DNA of 32,246 nucleotides from an uncultured Bacilli bacterium (GCA_944363675.1 CALVUT010000070.1:1-32246), one strand, 5' to 3'; positions 24,329 to 32,000 are shown, counted from the stretch's first letter. Program-made: numbers and translations. The notes: generated by a model from the letters alone, not told the origin.

Positions 24329-24919
24329 TTACACTTCCTTTTTTCTTACTCTTGTTTTTTCCTGAAAATACATATTGTGCGTCCATACATAATAATTGTT
24401 TTCGAAAATGAAGTGAGTTGTTCCTGCAACCTGATTTTTTAAAAATGCCCAAGAGTTATCTTTTAAGCGATCATTTTCAAACCGAATTATTTTGATGGGA
24501 AGATGCTTATCTCGCAACAAAACAGCGACTTCATTATTTTCAGCACAATTAAGCAGATGATTACGTTCTATAACAAACTGATTAAAGCTTTCGGGATCTT
24601 TAATATCTTCCACATTTAAATGCATTTTCCGAAAGCGTACTTGATTAGGGTTTTGTAAAGCAACATTTGTCCAACAATGAAATTGGCGACCATAATCATC
24701 TAGAAATACCATAACTAAAATACCTTCGACTAATTCTTTAGGAAAATGATCATGATCCCCTTTATTCAACATTATTTTTTTGGCTTTTAAAAGATTTGCT
24801 TTGTTTTTTAGAAGAAGGGCTTCTTTTTGCGTTACTAAGTATTCTCTTTCTTTGATATATAGTTCAATATCCAAATAACTATAAAGATCTCTTTCATCTA
24901 TGGTTATTTTATTCTCCAT
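24329..24919 (-). CDS. Unrecognised protein encoded between dnaB and dnaI
   Basis: A 196-residue soluble protein that I cannot assign. It has a helical, charged N-terminus (residues 1-~55), then a mixed domain (ELVEGILVMVFLDDYGRQFHCWTNVALQNPNQVRFRKMHLN; EVAVLLRDKHLPIKIIRF; TTHFIFENNYYVWTHNMYF) and a basic tail (RVRKKE). No nucleotide-binding loop, helix-turn-helix or membrane segment is obvious. Its ATG lies inside the dnaB end (11-nt overlap) and its stop is 2 nt before dnaI, so the three are translationally linked. In Bacillus dnaI follows dnaB directly. Position suggests a helicase-loading or replication accessory role, an inference from context alone. Confidence 0.65.
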   Translation of the reverse strand: MENKITIDERDLYSYLDIELYIKEREYLVTQKEALLLKNKANLLKAKKIMLNKGDHDHFPKELVEGILVMVFLDDYGRQFHCWTNVALQNPNQVRFRKMHLNVEDIKDPESFNQFVIERNHLLNCAENNEVAVLLRDKHLPIKIIRFENDRLKDNSWAFLKNQVAGTTHFIFENNYYVWTHNMYFQEKTRVRKKEV

Positions 24920-26192
24920 ATTTTTCTAACATACTTTCTAGTTCTTTTTCTTCTTCTTCAGTCATTTTTTCTTTGCTAATCTTTTCATCAAACCAAACTG
25001 GGACATCTTTTGATACAGGTTTTGAGGATACTTTAGTTAATTTATTGGTATATTTTTTATGCTCTTTTTCAGCTACTTCCATAGCATCTTTAGCAGTTTC
25101 AATACCTAACCGTTTCCATTGACCAGCGATGGTTTCAATAAAGGCATTGTTCAGTTTGTTGTTATTTTTCTTTAAAACATAATCAATTAAAACATTTACG
25201 ACAGCTGGTTTAAGTTCAATATCTACCAAGAGATATTCTAAAAGCTTTAAATCTCTTTGTGTTGGTACACCAGTTTTGTACTTTGAGGCTAAAAAATCAT
25301 AAGGGGTCGTGTTTTCAAAAACTTCAATAATGCGTCCTTTCTTGGAGGTGTCTCCTGCCGGTGTTTTTAGATATTCCGGTTGAGTTCTGTAAATAAGAGT
25401 AGGAAGTTTCCCATGATTGTTATATTGATAATATTTTCGGGTTTGAATTCTTAAGTTTTCTTTATCAATACTGCCCTTTTCATTAATAGACATACGGATA
25501 ATTTCGCACATCTTCAAAGTATCTAAATTATAGGCAAAAGCTAAGTTGTTAATTAACTCTTTTGTTCTTTTGGTTAAAGTTTTCTCATTTATTAAACCTT
25601 TTGGCAAACTGGATACCAAGAGATCAAAATCTATTTGATCTTGCATATTTAAAGGAAGAACTTCTCGACCAACAGCCTCAAAGGAAACGTTCTCACTACT
25701 CGTTTTAAAAATTTCATCAAAATGACTTGTTATTTCTTCATAATTTTTTAAGTTAAACGAAACGATTCCATATTCTTTTTTTAGAAGATCATATTCATAG
25801 GCCCCAATATTGTTATATAAAACTACATTAAAGATAGGATTAGCAAAGAATTCTTTTGGCGTCATTGGTGAGTATAATTCATACACATAGTTGTTGGGTT
25901 CGCCGCCTTCAAAATAGGTTCGAAGCAATCCCATCGCTTCAAGCGTTTTACGAGCAAGTTTAATATTTTCTAGGTTAGACTTTAAAAGTGTCATTAAATG
26001 ATGATGTGTATAGTCTACGCTGACAAACGAATAACGGTCTAAATCTCGCCATAAAGTAAGATAGAGGCTGACAGCAAAAGCGCCTATAATAGGTTCATAA
26101 AAACTTACTAAATATTTACGATCTTGCTCTGTGAGAATGGTTTTATTAATGACAATATACTTGTCTGCTGGCAATAAAGAAATCATTGACAT
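24909..26192 (-). CDS. dnaB: Replication initiation and membrane attachment protein DnaB
   Basis: A 427-residue DnaB of the Bacillus type (not the E. coli helicase), a co-loader of the replicative helicase with DnaD and DnaI. The N-terminal region fits DnaB/DnaD N-domain sequence (SLLPADKYIVINKTILTEQDRKYLVSFYEPIIGAFAVSLYLTL). The C-terminal half has the DnaB_2 region (PYDFLASKYKTGVPTQRDLKLLEYLLVD, then KPAVVNVLIDYVLKKNNNKLNNAFIETIAGQW). The start at 26192 follows AAGGTGG; a second ATG two codons on is possible. It begins the dnaB-X-dnaI operon. Family assignment rests on pattern and on the dnaI partner. Confidence 0.88.
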   Translation of the reverse strand: MSMISLLPADKYIVINKTILTEQDRKYLVSFYEPIIGAFAVSLYLTLWRDLDRYSFVSVDYTHHHLMTLLKSNLENIKLARKTLEAMGLLRTYFEGGEPNNYVYELYSPMTPKEFFANPIFNVVLYNNIGAYEYDLLKKEYGIVSFNLKNYEEITSHFDEIFKTSSENVSFEAVGREVLPLNMQDQIDFDLLVSSLPKGLINEKTLTKRTKELINNLAFAYNLDTLKMCEIIRMSINEKGSIDKENLRIQTRKYYQYNNHGKLPTLIYRTQPEYLKTPAGDTSKKGRIIEVFENTTPYDFLASKYKTGVPTQRDLKLLEYLLVDIELKPAVVNVLIDYVLKKNNNKLNNAFIETIAGQWKRLGIETAKDAMEVAEKEHKKYTNKLTKVSSKPVSKDVPVWFDEKISKEKMTEEEEKELESMLEKYGE

Positions 26193-26243
26193 AAACCCCA
26201 CCTTCTTGTATTCATTATAACGAATTCTATAGATTAGGACAAG

Positions 26244-26277
26244 TTAAAAAAGAAAATCTTTACTCAAGATTTTCTTT
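26244..26277 (-). terminator. Terminator of csoR-thioredoxin-like operon
   Basis: The perfect 12-bp stem AAAGAAAATCTT and AAGATTTTCTTT with a 5-nt loop is followed by a T-run. The 5' arm comprises the last codons (K-E-N-L) of the thioredoxin-like gene, and its stop spans the loop edge. Confidence 0.9.
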
Positions 26278-26934
26278 AGCCGTTTCTTTTTTTGATGTTT
26301 TATTTTGTTTATGGGTTAATTTTTCTTCAAGTTCATCAATCCGAACTAGTAACTTTTTGTTTTCAAAATGTGTTACTAAAGTAATTATAATAGTCGCGAC
26401 AAGTACAAAGAATAGGTTCCATAAAATCACGGTGCCATTGGAAATGGATGTATCCCCTTTAGCCATCTCTTCGAAAACATCATAACGATCTTCGCTGTTA
26501 TATAGGTTAGTGATCGCGCTTAAAATTTGTTCATCCCAACTACTAGAATATCCTGTAAAAACTTGATCTCCGATGATAATAAATGGAACACCATTAGATG
26601 ATTCACCAAGGAAGTCTGCAACTTCATCCATTAATTTTGCATTTTCCGTATTATACCAAACTTCATAGCCGACAACTTTAAAATATTTGCCGTATTCATC
26701 AATATTATCATTTAAGAAATTCAAGAATTTTTTACAATACGTACATCCACGACCATGGAATAAGTAAATGGTAATTTGATCATCGGTTTCTTCATAATTA
26801 CTGAAATCATGTTCTATTCCTTCTTCAGTTAGAATTTCATCTAAATTTTGGGTAACATAATTACCTTCTGCATATACATGAACTGGTAATATCATCAAAC
26901 ATAATAAAATTAAAACGGTTAACTTTTTTATCAT
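26260..26934 (-). CDS. Thioredoxin-like membrane protein
   Basis: A 224-residue extracytoplasmic protein with a thioredoxin fold. It has a signal sequence (~1-22, ending VYA), the fold with active-site HGRGCTYCKKF (Cys64 and Cys67) and a likely cis-Pro in NGVPFIIIGDQ (~110-120), then a membrane helix (~168-187, ILWNLFFVLVATIIITLVTHF) and a Lys/Glu-rich cytoplasmic tail. So the fold faces outward and the tail is inside. It could be a disulphide reductase or oxidase, or hold a metal. It lies 15 nt after the csoR-like gene, in one operon, so it is presumably regulated by that repressor. Confidence 0.8.
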   Translation of the reverse strand: MIKKLTVLILLCLMILPVHVYAEGNYVTQNLDEILTEEGIEHDFSNYEETDDQITIYLFHGRGCTYCKKFLNFLNDNIDEYGKYFKVVGYEVWYNTENAKLMDEVADFLGESSNGVPFIIIGDQVFTGYSSSWDEQILSAITNLYNSEDRYDVFEEMAKGDTSISNGTVILWNLFFVLVATIIITLVTHFENKKLLVRIDELEEKLTHKQNKTSKKETAKENLE

Positions 26935-26949
26935 TTTTACTCCTACTTT

Positions 26950-27246
26950 CTATTTTATTCTTTCGAACATGCTTACTACATCTTCGACAACATTTAAGTT
27001 TCCTTTTTCTAAGTCTTCTTTCACACAAGTTCTTAAATGTCCTTTAATAATTTCTTTCCCTATACTTTCTAAGGATTTCTCAGCCGCGGCAATTTGAATC
27101 AATATTTCATCACAATAACGATCCTCTTCAACCATTTCGATAATCCCTCTTATTTGTCCTTCAGCAATTTTTAAACGACGACTCAAATTTTTCTTTTCTT
27201 CTACAGTACGGTGTTTTTTTCTAGTATTTTTTACATTACTGTTCAT
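26950..27246 (-). CDS. CsoR-family metal- or persulphide-sensing repressor
   Basis: A 98-residue all-helical repressor of the CsoR/RcnR family. The family signature RLKIAEGQIRGIIEMVEEDRYCDEIL is intact. The Cu(I) ligands of CsoR are all present: Cys45, His70 (KGHL) and Cys74 (RTCV). This set favours a copper sensor, although persulphide sensors (CstR) share the two Cys, so the signal is not settled. The operator at 27269-27285 lies in its own promoter, indicating self-repression. GGTGGTG precedes the ATG. No copper ATPase or chaperone lies within the window; the co-transcribed partner is the thioredoxin-like protein. Confidence 0.88.
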   Translation of the reverse strand: MNSNVKNTRKKHRTVEEKKNLSRRLKIAEGQIRGIIEMVEEDRYCDEILIQIAAAEKSLESIGKEIIKGHLRTCVKEDLEKGNLNVVEDVVSMFERIK

Positions 27247-27263
27247 TTTTCACCACCGGTTTT

Positions 27264-27293
27264 ATTATATACCTTATCGGGGTATTTTGGCAA
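27264..27293 (-). promoter_or_regulatory. csoR promoter with CsoR-type operator in the spacer
   Basis: TTGCCA (27293-27288) and TATAAT (27269-27264) are 18 bp apart on the minus strand. Within the spacer, ATACCCCGATAAGGTAT (27285-27269) is an imperfect palindrome with the ATACC/GGTAT ends typical of CsoR operators. Repressor bound here would cover both promoter boxes. Confidence 0.75.
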
Positions 27294-27301
27294 CCTTTTT
27301 T

Positions 27302-27328
27302 ACATAATAAAAAGAGCTTTCGCTCTTT
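27302..27328 (-). terminator. Terminator of hup
   Basis: AAAGAGC and GCTCTTT enclose the tetraloop GAAA, followed by TTATTATG. It is a clear intrinsic terminator just past the HU stop. Confidence 0.85.
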
Positions 27329-27336
27329 AGGTTTTA

Positions 27337-27609
27337 TTATTGAACTGAGTCTTTTAATTTTTTACCTACTTTGAAAGACACAACATTTTTAGCAGGAATT
27401 TGAATTTTTTCTTTTGTTGATGGATTAATTCCTTCTCTAGCTTCACGAGTTTTTACTGAGAATTTACCAAATCCAACAAATGTAACTTCTTTGTCTTCTT
27501 TAAGTCCTTTTTCAATTCCTTTTAAAACTGAATCTAAAACACGACCAGCTTCAGCTTTACTAACTTCTGCATCTTCTGCTACAAAGTCGATTAAATCTTG
27601 TTTTGACAT
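27337..27609 (-). CDS. hup: HU DNA-binding protein
   Basis: A 90-residue HU homologue, a small abundant protein that binds and bends DNA and compacts the nucleoid. The family signature GFGKFSVKTREAREGINPSTKEKIQIPAKNVVSFKVGKKLKD covers the beta arms and C-terminal helix; the N-terminal helices are SKQDLIDFVAEDAEVSKAEAGRVLDS. It is full length. The ATG follows GGGAGG. It has its own terminator and probably its own promoter, so it is monocistronic. Confidence 0.96.
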   Translation of the reverse strand: MSKQDLIDFVAEDAEVSKAEAGRVLDSVLKGIEKGLKEDKEVTFVGFGKFSVKTREAREGINPSTKEKIQIPAKNVVSFKVGKKLKDSVQ

Positions 27610-27655
27610 AATACTATCCTCCCTTTCGTATATAAGGTTTTATCCTTACACATTA

Positions 27656-27684
27656 AAATTATCAAAAAAATCCTATAAATGCAA
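27656..27684 (-). promoter_or_regulatory. Candidate hup promoter
   Basis: TTGCAT (27684-27679) and TAATTT (27661-27656) are 17 bp apart on the minus strand, about 50 nt before the HU start. The -10 box matches only moderately. Confidence 0.4.
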
Positions 27685-27711
27685 GAAAAAAAGCTATATT
27701 TTAGCTTTTTT
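27684..27711 (-). terminator. Terminator of spoIVA
   Basis: AAAAAAGCTA and TAGCTTTTTT enclose a 5-nt loop on the minus strand, 6 nt past the spoIVA stop, with the T-run forming part of the 3' arm. Confidence 0.75.
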
Positions 27712-27716
27712 AACGA

Positions 27717-29195
27717 TTATATGACAAAAGCAATTAAGTTACTTGACCCTTTGTTGACAATTTTTGTCACTGTTTGACTTAGTTTATACCTGGTATTTTC
27801 CGGCATTATAGACAGCTTTGCTTGAATTCCTTCTTTCACAATCACATCTAAACTACGCCCAAAAATCTCACTTTTCCAGATACTTGAAGGATCCGTTTGA
27901 TAATCTTTCATCAGGTAATTGATCAATTCTTTACTTTGTAATTCAGAGCCAATGATTGGTTCAAAAGTACTTTCTACATCTACTTTCATCATATGAATAC
28001 TGCTGGCTACAGCATGAAGTTTTACGCCATAACGATTACCTTGTTTAATAATTTCTGGAGTATTTAGTTTCATATCTTTTAAAGTAGGATAGACAATGCC
28101 ATAACCTGTTGTTTTTGTTTGTTTTAAAGCTTCTTTAATACTTTCCAATTCTTCTTTGCCTTCTGCATAAGTTGTAAATACTTTTAAAAGTCCTGCTTTA
28201 CTTGTCGCGGCATCTCCTACTAAACTTCTCAATATTTCTTGATAAAGTGCATCGCTACTTTCGAGACGAATGTGAACGATTCCATTAGAAGTATCTAAAT
28301 TGCTTATATAGGCTTTGCTAATAATTTCAGAATCTGTAAAGTGGTTTATAATATCTTCAACATCTCTTACTTTAGAGACATTCGTCACACTTTCCTTGAT
28401 CTTTTCAAGATAATGTTTTTTTACTTCGTGATTATTTGGTAAAACATGAACCCATTCGGGAATATCTACCGCAATATCCATGACTGGAAATTCATATAAG
28501 GCTTCTTTTAAAATATTTAGTATTTCCTTTTCTTCCATGGATTCAACATTAATTGGTAAAACTGGAACATTATAAGTGCTGGCTAAGTTATCTTTTATTT
28601 CCCTAGTACTTGTATCTTCGGGATGACTACTATTTAAAACGATAATAAAAGGTTTCCCAATAGCGAGTAGTTCACTAATCACTTTTTCTTCAGCTTCTAA
28701 GTAGTCTTCTCTTTTTAATTCACCGAATGAACCGTCTGTGGTTACGACAATGCCTATAGTGGAATGGTCACGAATTACTTTTTCGGTGCCAATTTCTGCT
28801 GCTTCAACAAAAGGAACTGAATCCGAAAACCAAGGAGTTTTAATCATGCGGGGATTTCCTTCTTCATCCTCATATCCTAAAGCGTTTGGTATAACAAAAC
28901 CAACACAGTCTACAAGTTTGATATCTGCTTCAAAGTCATCGACTTTTAATTTAGCTCCACTAGAAGGAACAAATTTTGGCTCGGTGGTCATAATTGTTCT
29001 TCCTTTAGCACTTTGAGGAATTTCATCTAAGCATTTTTTTCGTTCATATTCATCGGTAATATTTGGCACAACTAAGTTTTCTATAAATCTTTTAATAAAA
29101 GTACTTTTGCCGGTTCGAACAGCACCAACAACACCTAAGTAAATTTCCCCATTTCCACGTTTTGCAATGGATTCAAGCAATTCTTTCTTATTCAT
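27717..29195 (-). CDS. spoIVA: Stage IV sporulation protein A (spore coat basement ATPase)
   Basis: A 492-residue protein of the same length as B. subtilis SpoIVA. SpoIVA hydrolyses ATP to polymerise on the forespore surface and forms the base of the coat. Walker A is GAVRTGKST (24-32); DCVGFVIPNALGYEDEEG and NSSHPEDTSTREIKDNL are characteristic of the family, and the C-terminal region ends in a short hydrophobic segment, as in SpoIVA. This is the strongest evidence that the organism makes endospores. The start follows AGGTGA, and a sigma-E-like promoter lies upstream, which matches mother-cell expression in Bacillus. It has its own terminator. Confidence 0.96.
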   Translation of the reverse strand: MNKKELLESIAKRGNGEIYLGVVGAVRTGKSTFIKRFIENLVVPNITDEYERKKCLDEIPQSAKGRTIMTTEPKFVPSSGAKLKVDDFEADIKLVDCVGFVIPNALGYEDEEGNPRMIKTPWFSDSVPFVEAAEIGTEKVIRDHSTIGIVVTTDGSFGELKREDYLEAEEKVISELLAIGKPFIIVLNSSHPEDTSTREIKDNLASTYNVPVLPINVESMEEKEILNILKEALYEFPVMDIAVDIPEWVHVLPNNHEVKKHYLEKIKESVTNVSKVRDVEDIINHFTDSEIISKAYISNLDTSNGIVHIRLESSDALYQEILRSLVGDAATSKAGLLKVFTTYAEGKEELESIKEALKQTKTTGYGIVYPTLKDMKLNTPEIIKQGNRYGVKLHAVASSIHMMKVDVESTFEPIIGSELQSKELINYLMKDYQTDPSSIWKSEIFGRSLDVIVKEGIQAKLSIMPENTRYKLSQTVTKIVNKGSSNLIAFVI

Positions 29196-29210
29196 AATAT
29201 CACCTATGAC

Positions 29211-29240
29211 ACTATATGTAAAAAAAGATTACCTTATGAC
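29211..29240 (-). promoter_or_regulatory. Sigma-E-type promoter of spoIVA
   Basis: On the minus strand GTCATAAG (29240-29233) and CATATAGT (29218-29211), 14 bp apart, fit the Bacillus sigma-E pattern (-35 near KMATATT, -10 CATACANT) with one mismatch in the -10. The start would lie ~8 nt before AGGTGA. Gene and promoter type agree. Confidence 0.65.
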
Positions 29241-29500
29241 TCCGTATATTAACTTTTTTGTTTTATCAAATACTAAATATTGTTTTCCTGGAATTTGATG
29301 ACTACAGCCTATTTTTCTAAACGATCGTAGTATGGTTATTGAATTACGATATAAAACGTACAGAATAAAATAAACGCTTTGACAGACCCTAAAGGCAAAA
29401 AGAGTTATTCAAGGAGGAATGCCAATCCTGAATCAAAGAGTACTAGAAATGTCTAAAAAAGCATTAAATAATTTAATTTATAAGCAAAGCAATTTATTGT
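29241..29500. other. Stretch between spoIVA promoter and MutS-like gene
   Basis: Mostly AT-rich sequence. A plus-strand frame with AAGGAGG directly before an ATG (29419) runs into the antisense of the MutS-like gene and is not convincing. An AT-only palindrome, ATTAAATAATTTAAT (29463-29477), lies past the end of the MutS-like gene and may end its transcript weakly. No other gene is supported. Confidence 0.4.
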
Positions 29501-29890
29501 CTACAACGTTTTCTCACCATGTAATTTTTTTTGGATTTGTTCTAGAGTATTTAAAGCTTCCATTGGAGTCATTTTATATATTTTTAAATGTTTTAAGGTT
29601 TCGATAACTTCTTTTTCATAATTTTTCTCGTGTGTTTCTTCTTTTTCTTCGATTACTTCAACGGATAGGTGGTAATTTTCAAATTGATTTCTATATTTTT
29701 CTAAACTGTTTTTAGGAAAGCCGCATTTTTCTACTCCTTTAGCAAATGGAGTTCTTTTCCAAGCAAAAATCTCACTCATTTTTACGGCGTCGGCTTCTAA
29801 AAAAATATAAAAGTTGCCACAGGCGAACAAATAGAATTTATTTTTATCCTCCATTTTTAATTTTAAATATTTTTCATAGAGTTTACGCAT
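29501..29890 (-). CDS. Small protein with MutS domain I and a MutS-like C-terminal motif
   Basis: A 129-residue protein resembling only the mismatch-recognition domain of MutS: YEKYLKLKMEDKNKFYLFACGNFYIFLEADAVKMSE (~5-40) corresponds to the MutS beginning, and KGVEKCGFPKNSLEKYRNQF (51-70) to its PMCGVP region. The Phe-x-Glu wedge motif of MutS (GDFYE) reads GNFYI here, so Glu is missing. The last part (residues 107-123, MTPMEALNTLEQIQKKL) resembles the extreme C-terminus of full MutS. The ATPase and clamp domains are absent. AAAGGA precedes the ATG by 10 nt. It could be a regulatory or phage-derived relative or an internally deleted mutS; the intact frame favours a real gene. Confidence 0.7.
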   Translation of the reverse strand: MRKLYEKYLKLKMEDKNKFYLFACGNFYIFLEADAVKMSEIFAWKRTPFAKGVEKCGFPKNSLEKYRNQFENYHLSVEVIEEKEETHEKNYEKEVIETLKHLKIYKMTPMEALNTLEQIQKKLHGEKTL

Positions 29891-29918
29891 ATAAAATTAA
29901 TCCTTTCTATAAAGAATA

Positions 29919-29942
29919 ACAAAAACCGCTTTTTTCAAGCGG
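29919..29942 (-). terminator. Terminator of the Tad-like locus
   Basis: CCGCTT and AAGCGG enclose a 5-nt loop, followed by TTTTTG, on the minus strand 38 nt past the TadZ-like gene. It separates that operon from the MutS-like gene. Confidence 0.85.
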
Positions 29943-29980
29943 ATACTACAATTTTTACTGCGTTTAAACTACATTCATTA

Positions 29981-31003
29981 CTATTTAAAAATACTAAATA
30001 ATTTTCCACCTTTTTCACTATTGTTTGTATCTAATCTTGTGAACCCCATTTTGATTAATAAATCTTCTAGAACACGATGTTCGTCTAATTTATCATCTAG
30101 GTATGGAATATTGTAATAAACTTTACTTCGTGATTCGTATTCAAAATCAGCAACATCACTATTATTTAAGACACTTCGATTTAAAATGATTTTTTCTCCT
30201 TTTAATTTTTCAAAGGCTTGATGATCCTTACGAATTAATTTATTCAATTTGATTAACCCAGGTTCAATTAAATATAACACCTCTGTACAGTTTTTTACTG
30301 ATCCTTGACGATTTAGATCAACTAAGATAACATCGGCTTCACGATGTGTAGCGATAAAACTTGGTAATTCCGTATTATTGGTATGTTTTAACGTTTTATC
30401 ATTTAAATACATAAAATCGTTTTCATCTACTTCAACAGCAACCACTTTGTATTTCTTTTCTAATTGCTTTTTTAGTAAGTACGTTAATGTGGTACTACCG
30501 GCATGATCTGTCACATTTTTAATTCCAATTACTCTTAATTCAGGACGACTCATTAAAGGAGCACTTGCCATTGACGATTCGCTACTGTCGGTATTTACTG
30601 GAGTTTGATAACTCATCATGTTATTTAGTTGATGATATTGAGCCACATCTTTGTAACTATTTGGATTATCAATTAGAAATTTAATGGCATCAACATTTCT
30701 TGTAAAATTGTAAATTCCCATGGATACTAATTGGGATAAATATCGTGGACTATTTACGGTTTCTGAATCATCTAATAAAAGAATAACTTTACTCATATCC
30801 ATGTTTACAGACAATTCTTGGATTTTGGTAATATCTTGATAATCTTTTATTGCGGTGATATCTAGAATCATTTTATTATAAAAGAAATTATTAAATTGCA
30901 TGATAATTTCTTCAGGTGTGAAAACTCCCTCCACACTTTTAATAAAATCGATGTCTAAATTAGCTAAAAGAGCTGAATATTTATTGGTAATTTTGACATT
31001 CAT
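29981..31003 (-). CDS. TadZ/CpaE-like protein (receiver-like domain plus degenerate ATPase)
   Basis: A 340-residue protein with a receiver-like N-terminal half (~1-120; KVILLLDDSE, then YLSQLVSMGIYNFTRNVDAIKFLID, typical of TadZ/CpaE receiver domains lacking phosphorylation residues), a Ser-rich linker (~135-150), and a MinD/ParA-like half. Its P-loop position reads KNVTDHAGSTT (162-172), which lacks the Lys of KGGxGK[ST], so ATP binding may be lost or altered; ADVILVDLNRQGS lies at the Walker B-like position. TadZ proteins place the Tad pilus machine at a cell pole. AAAAGGGG precedes the ATG by 8 nt. It follows two TadE-like genes, and the terminator follows it, making it the last gene of the visible operon. 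Confidence 0.65.
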   Translation of the reverse strand: MNVKITNKYSALLANLDIDFIKSVEGVFTPEEIIMQFNNFFYNKMILDITAIKDYQDITKIQELSVNMDMSKVILLLDDSETVNSPRYLSQLVSMGIYNFTRNVDAIKFLIDNPNSYKDVAQYHQLNNMMSYQTPVNTDSSESSMASAPLMSRPELRVIGIKNVTDHAGSTTLTYLLKKQLEKKYKVVAVEVDENDFMYLNDKTLKHTNNTELPSFIATHREADVILVDLNRQGSVKNCTEVLYLIEPGLIKLNKLIRKDHQAFEKLKGEKIILNRSVLNNSDVADFEYESRSKVYYNIPYLDDKLDEHRVLEDLLIKMGFTRLDTNNSEKGGKLFSIFK

Positions 31004-31019
31004 TCTTTATACCCCTTTT

Positions 31020-31502
31020 CTATGTATTTTGTATATCATATAAAGCATGAGAAAGATCAATTGTTGTACCCTCTACTGAGAAAGTAAATAAATCACCGAT
31101 TACTGGTAAACTAAAGTGGAAAAAAATGCGTATTCGATATCTCGCACGATCCGGCATAGCTGCGGTTGCAGTACTTTCTTTGCGCACACAGTAATAATAC
31201 TTTTTGTTATTTGTTGCTGGCTCTAAAGCGATACTTGTTAAACTCGTTGCACCATATTCATCTTCTTCACATTTTCCTTGTACAGAATAATTGTTATAAG
31301 TTAAATAATTGTTTATTATTGTCACGGCACCAGTTTCTTCACCTAAACCTATTCCCTCATACTTTTCAATCATACTTACTAATTCATTTTTTGTTTTAAA
31401 AGCTCGCGTATAATTAATTGTTAATGAGATAAATGCCACAAAAATTAAAGTAAAAATAATGACTAATTGCATTATCCATGTACTACCTATTGACTGTCTC
31501 AT
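31020..31502 (-). CDS. TadE-like membrane-anchored protein, paralogue 2
   Basis: A 160-residue protein with an N-terminal membrane helix (~10-30, WIMQLVIIFTLIFVAFISLTIN) followed by an outer domain with Cys79 and Cys104 (KCEEDEY, YYYCVRK), which might form a disulphide, and a hydrophobic C-terminal segment (RIRIFFHFSLPVIGDLFTFSVEG). The arrangement and the ending match its upstream neighbour. The type fits small TadE/pseudopilin-like proteins, by layout rather than by a confirmed motif. ATG overlaps the neighbour's TGA (ATGA), so the pair is translationally coupled. Confidence 0.5.
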   Translation of the reverse strand: MRQSIGSTWIMQLVIIFTLIFVAFISLTINYTRAFKTKNELVSMIEKYEGIGLGEETGAVTIINNYLTYNNYSVQGKCEEDEYGATSLTSIALEPATNNKKYYYCVRKESTATAAMPDRARYRIRIFFHFSLPVIGDLFTFSVEGTTIDLSHALYDIQNT

Positions 31503-31996
31503 AATACATCACCATATAATATTTTTGTATCGCCCACTACTTTAAAATTAAAAAGTTCATGGAATACTGGAAGATCTAATTGATAAAATACAACTACATG
31601 ATAGTAATACATATCTGGCAGTTCATTATAAGATGATGAACTTTCTGCATCTTGAACAGCATTTACCCTTGCTATACAGAAGACAGGGTTTGACGATACT
31701 TGTTTTCCATCGCGGGAATAGCATACATAGTTATCGTGATCGTTAGGAACTTCGCCTGTTGTACGGTAGGAGTTCGCTGTGATGTAACTTACTATATCGG
31801 CAAGAGGTCCTATGTCGCCATCTTCATAATTTTGATTCAAATTCATACCATTGTAACTTTGAATCGTTTGAATAATTTGATTTTTTACATTGAATGCTTT
31901 GGAACGATTAATAGACAAACACATAAAACCGGTAAATAATAGAATAAAGATTATTACAATTTGGAACAACCAGGTTCCACCTATAGCTTCTCTCAT
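31499..31996 (-). CDS. TadE-like membrane-anchored protein, paralogue 1
   Basis: A 165-residue protein with an N-terminal membrane helix (~9-29, LFQIVIIFILLFTGFMCLSIN), a conserved N-terminal motif shared with its paralogue (MR-x-x-IG-x-TW; N-x-x-x-AF-x-x-KN), Cys101 and Cys117 in the outer domain, and a matching C-terminal part (YYHVVVFYQLDLPVFHELFNFKVVG). It is a clear duplicate of the following gene. It lies 4 nt after the pilin-like gene. Function is inferred from the operon: surface or pilus component. Confidence 0.5.
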   Translation of the reverse strand: MREAIGGTWLFQIVIIFILLFTGFMCLSINRSKAFNVKNQIIQTIQSYNGMNLNQNYEDGDIGPLADIVSYITANSYRTTGEVPNDHDNYVCYSRDGKQVSSNPVFCIARVNAVQDAESSSSYNELPDMYYYHVVVFYQLDLPVFHELFNFKVVGDTKILYGDVL

Positions 31997-32000
31997 TTAA

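Noticed and set aside
29419-29607. Plus-strand small protein with AAGGAGG before ATG, faintly like a spore protein (SKKALNNL)
   Set aside because: The ribosome binding site is too close to the ATG, and the second half is simply antisense to the MutS-like gene.
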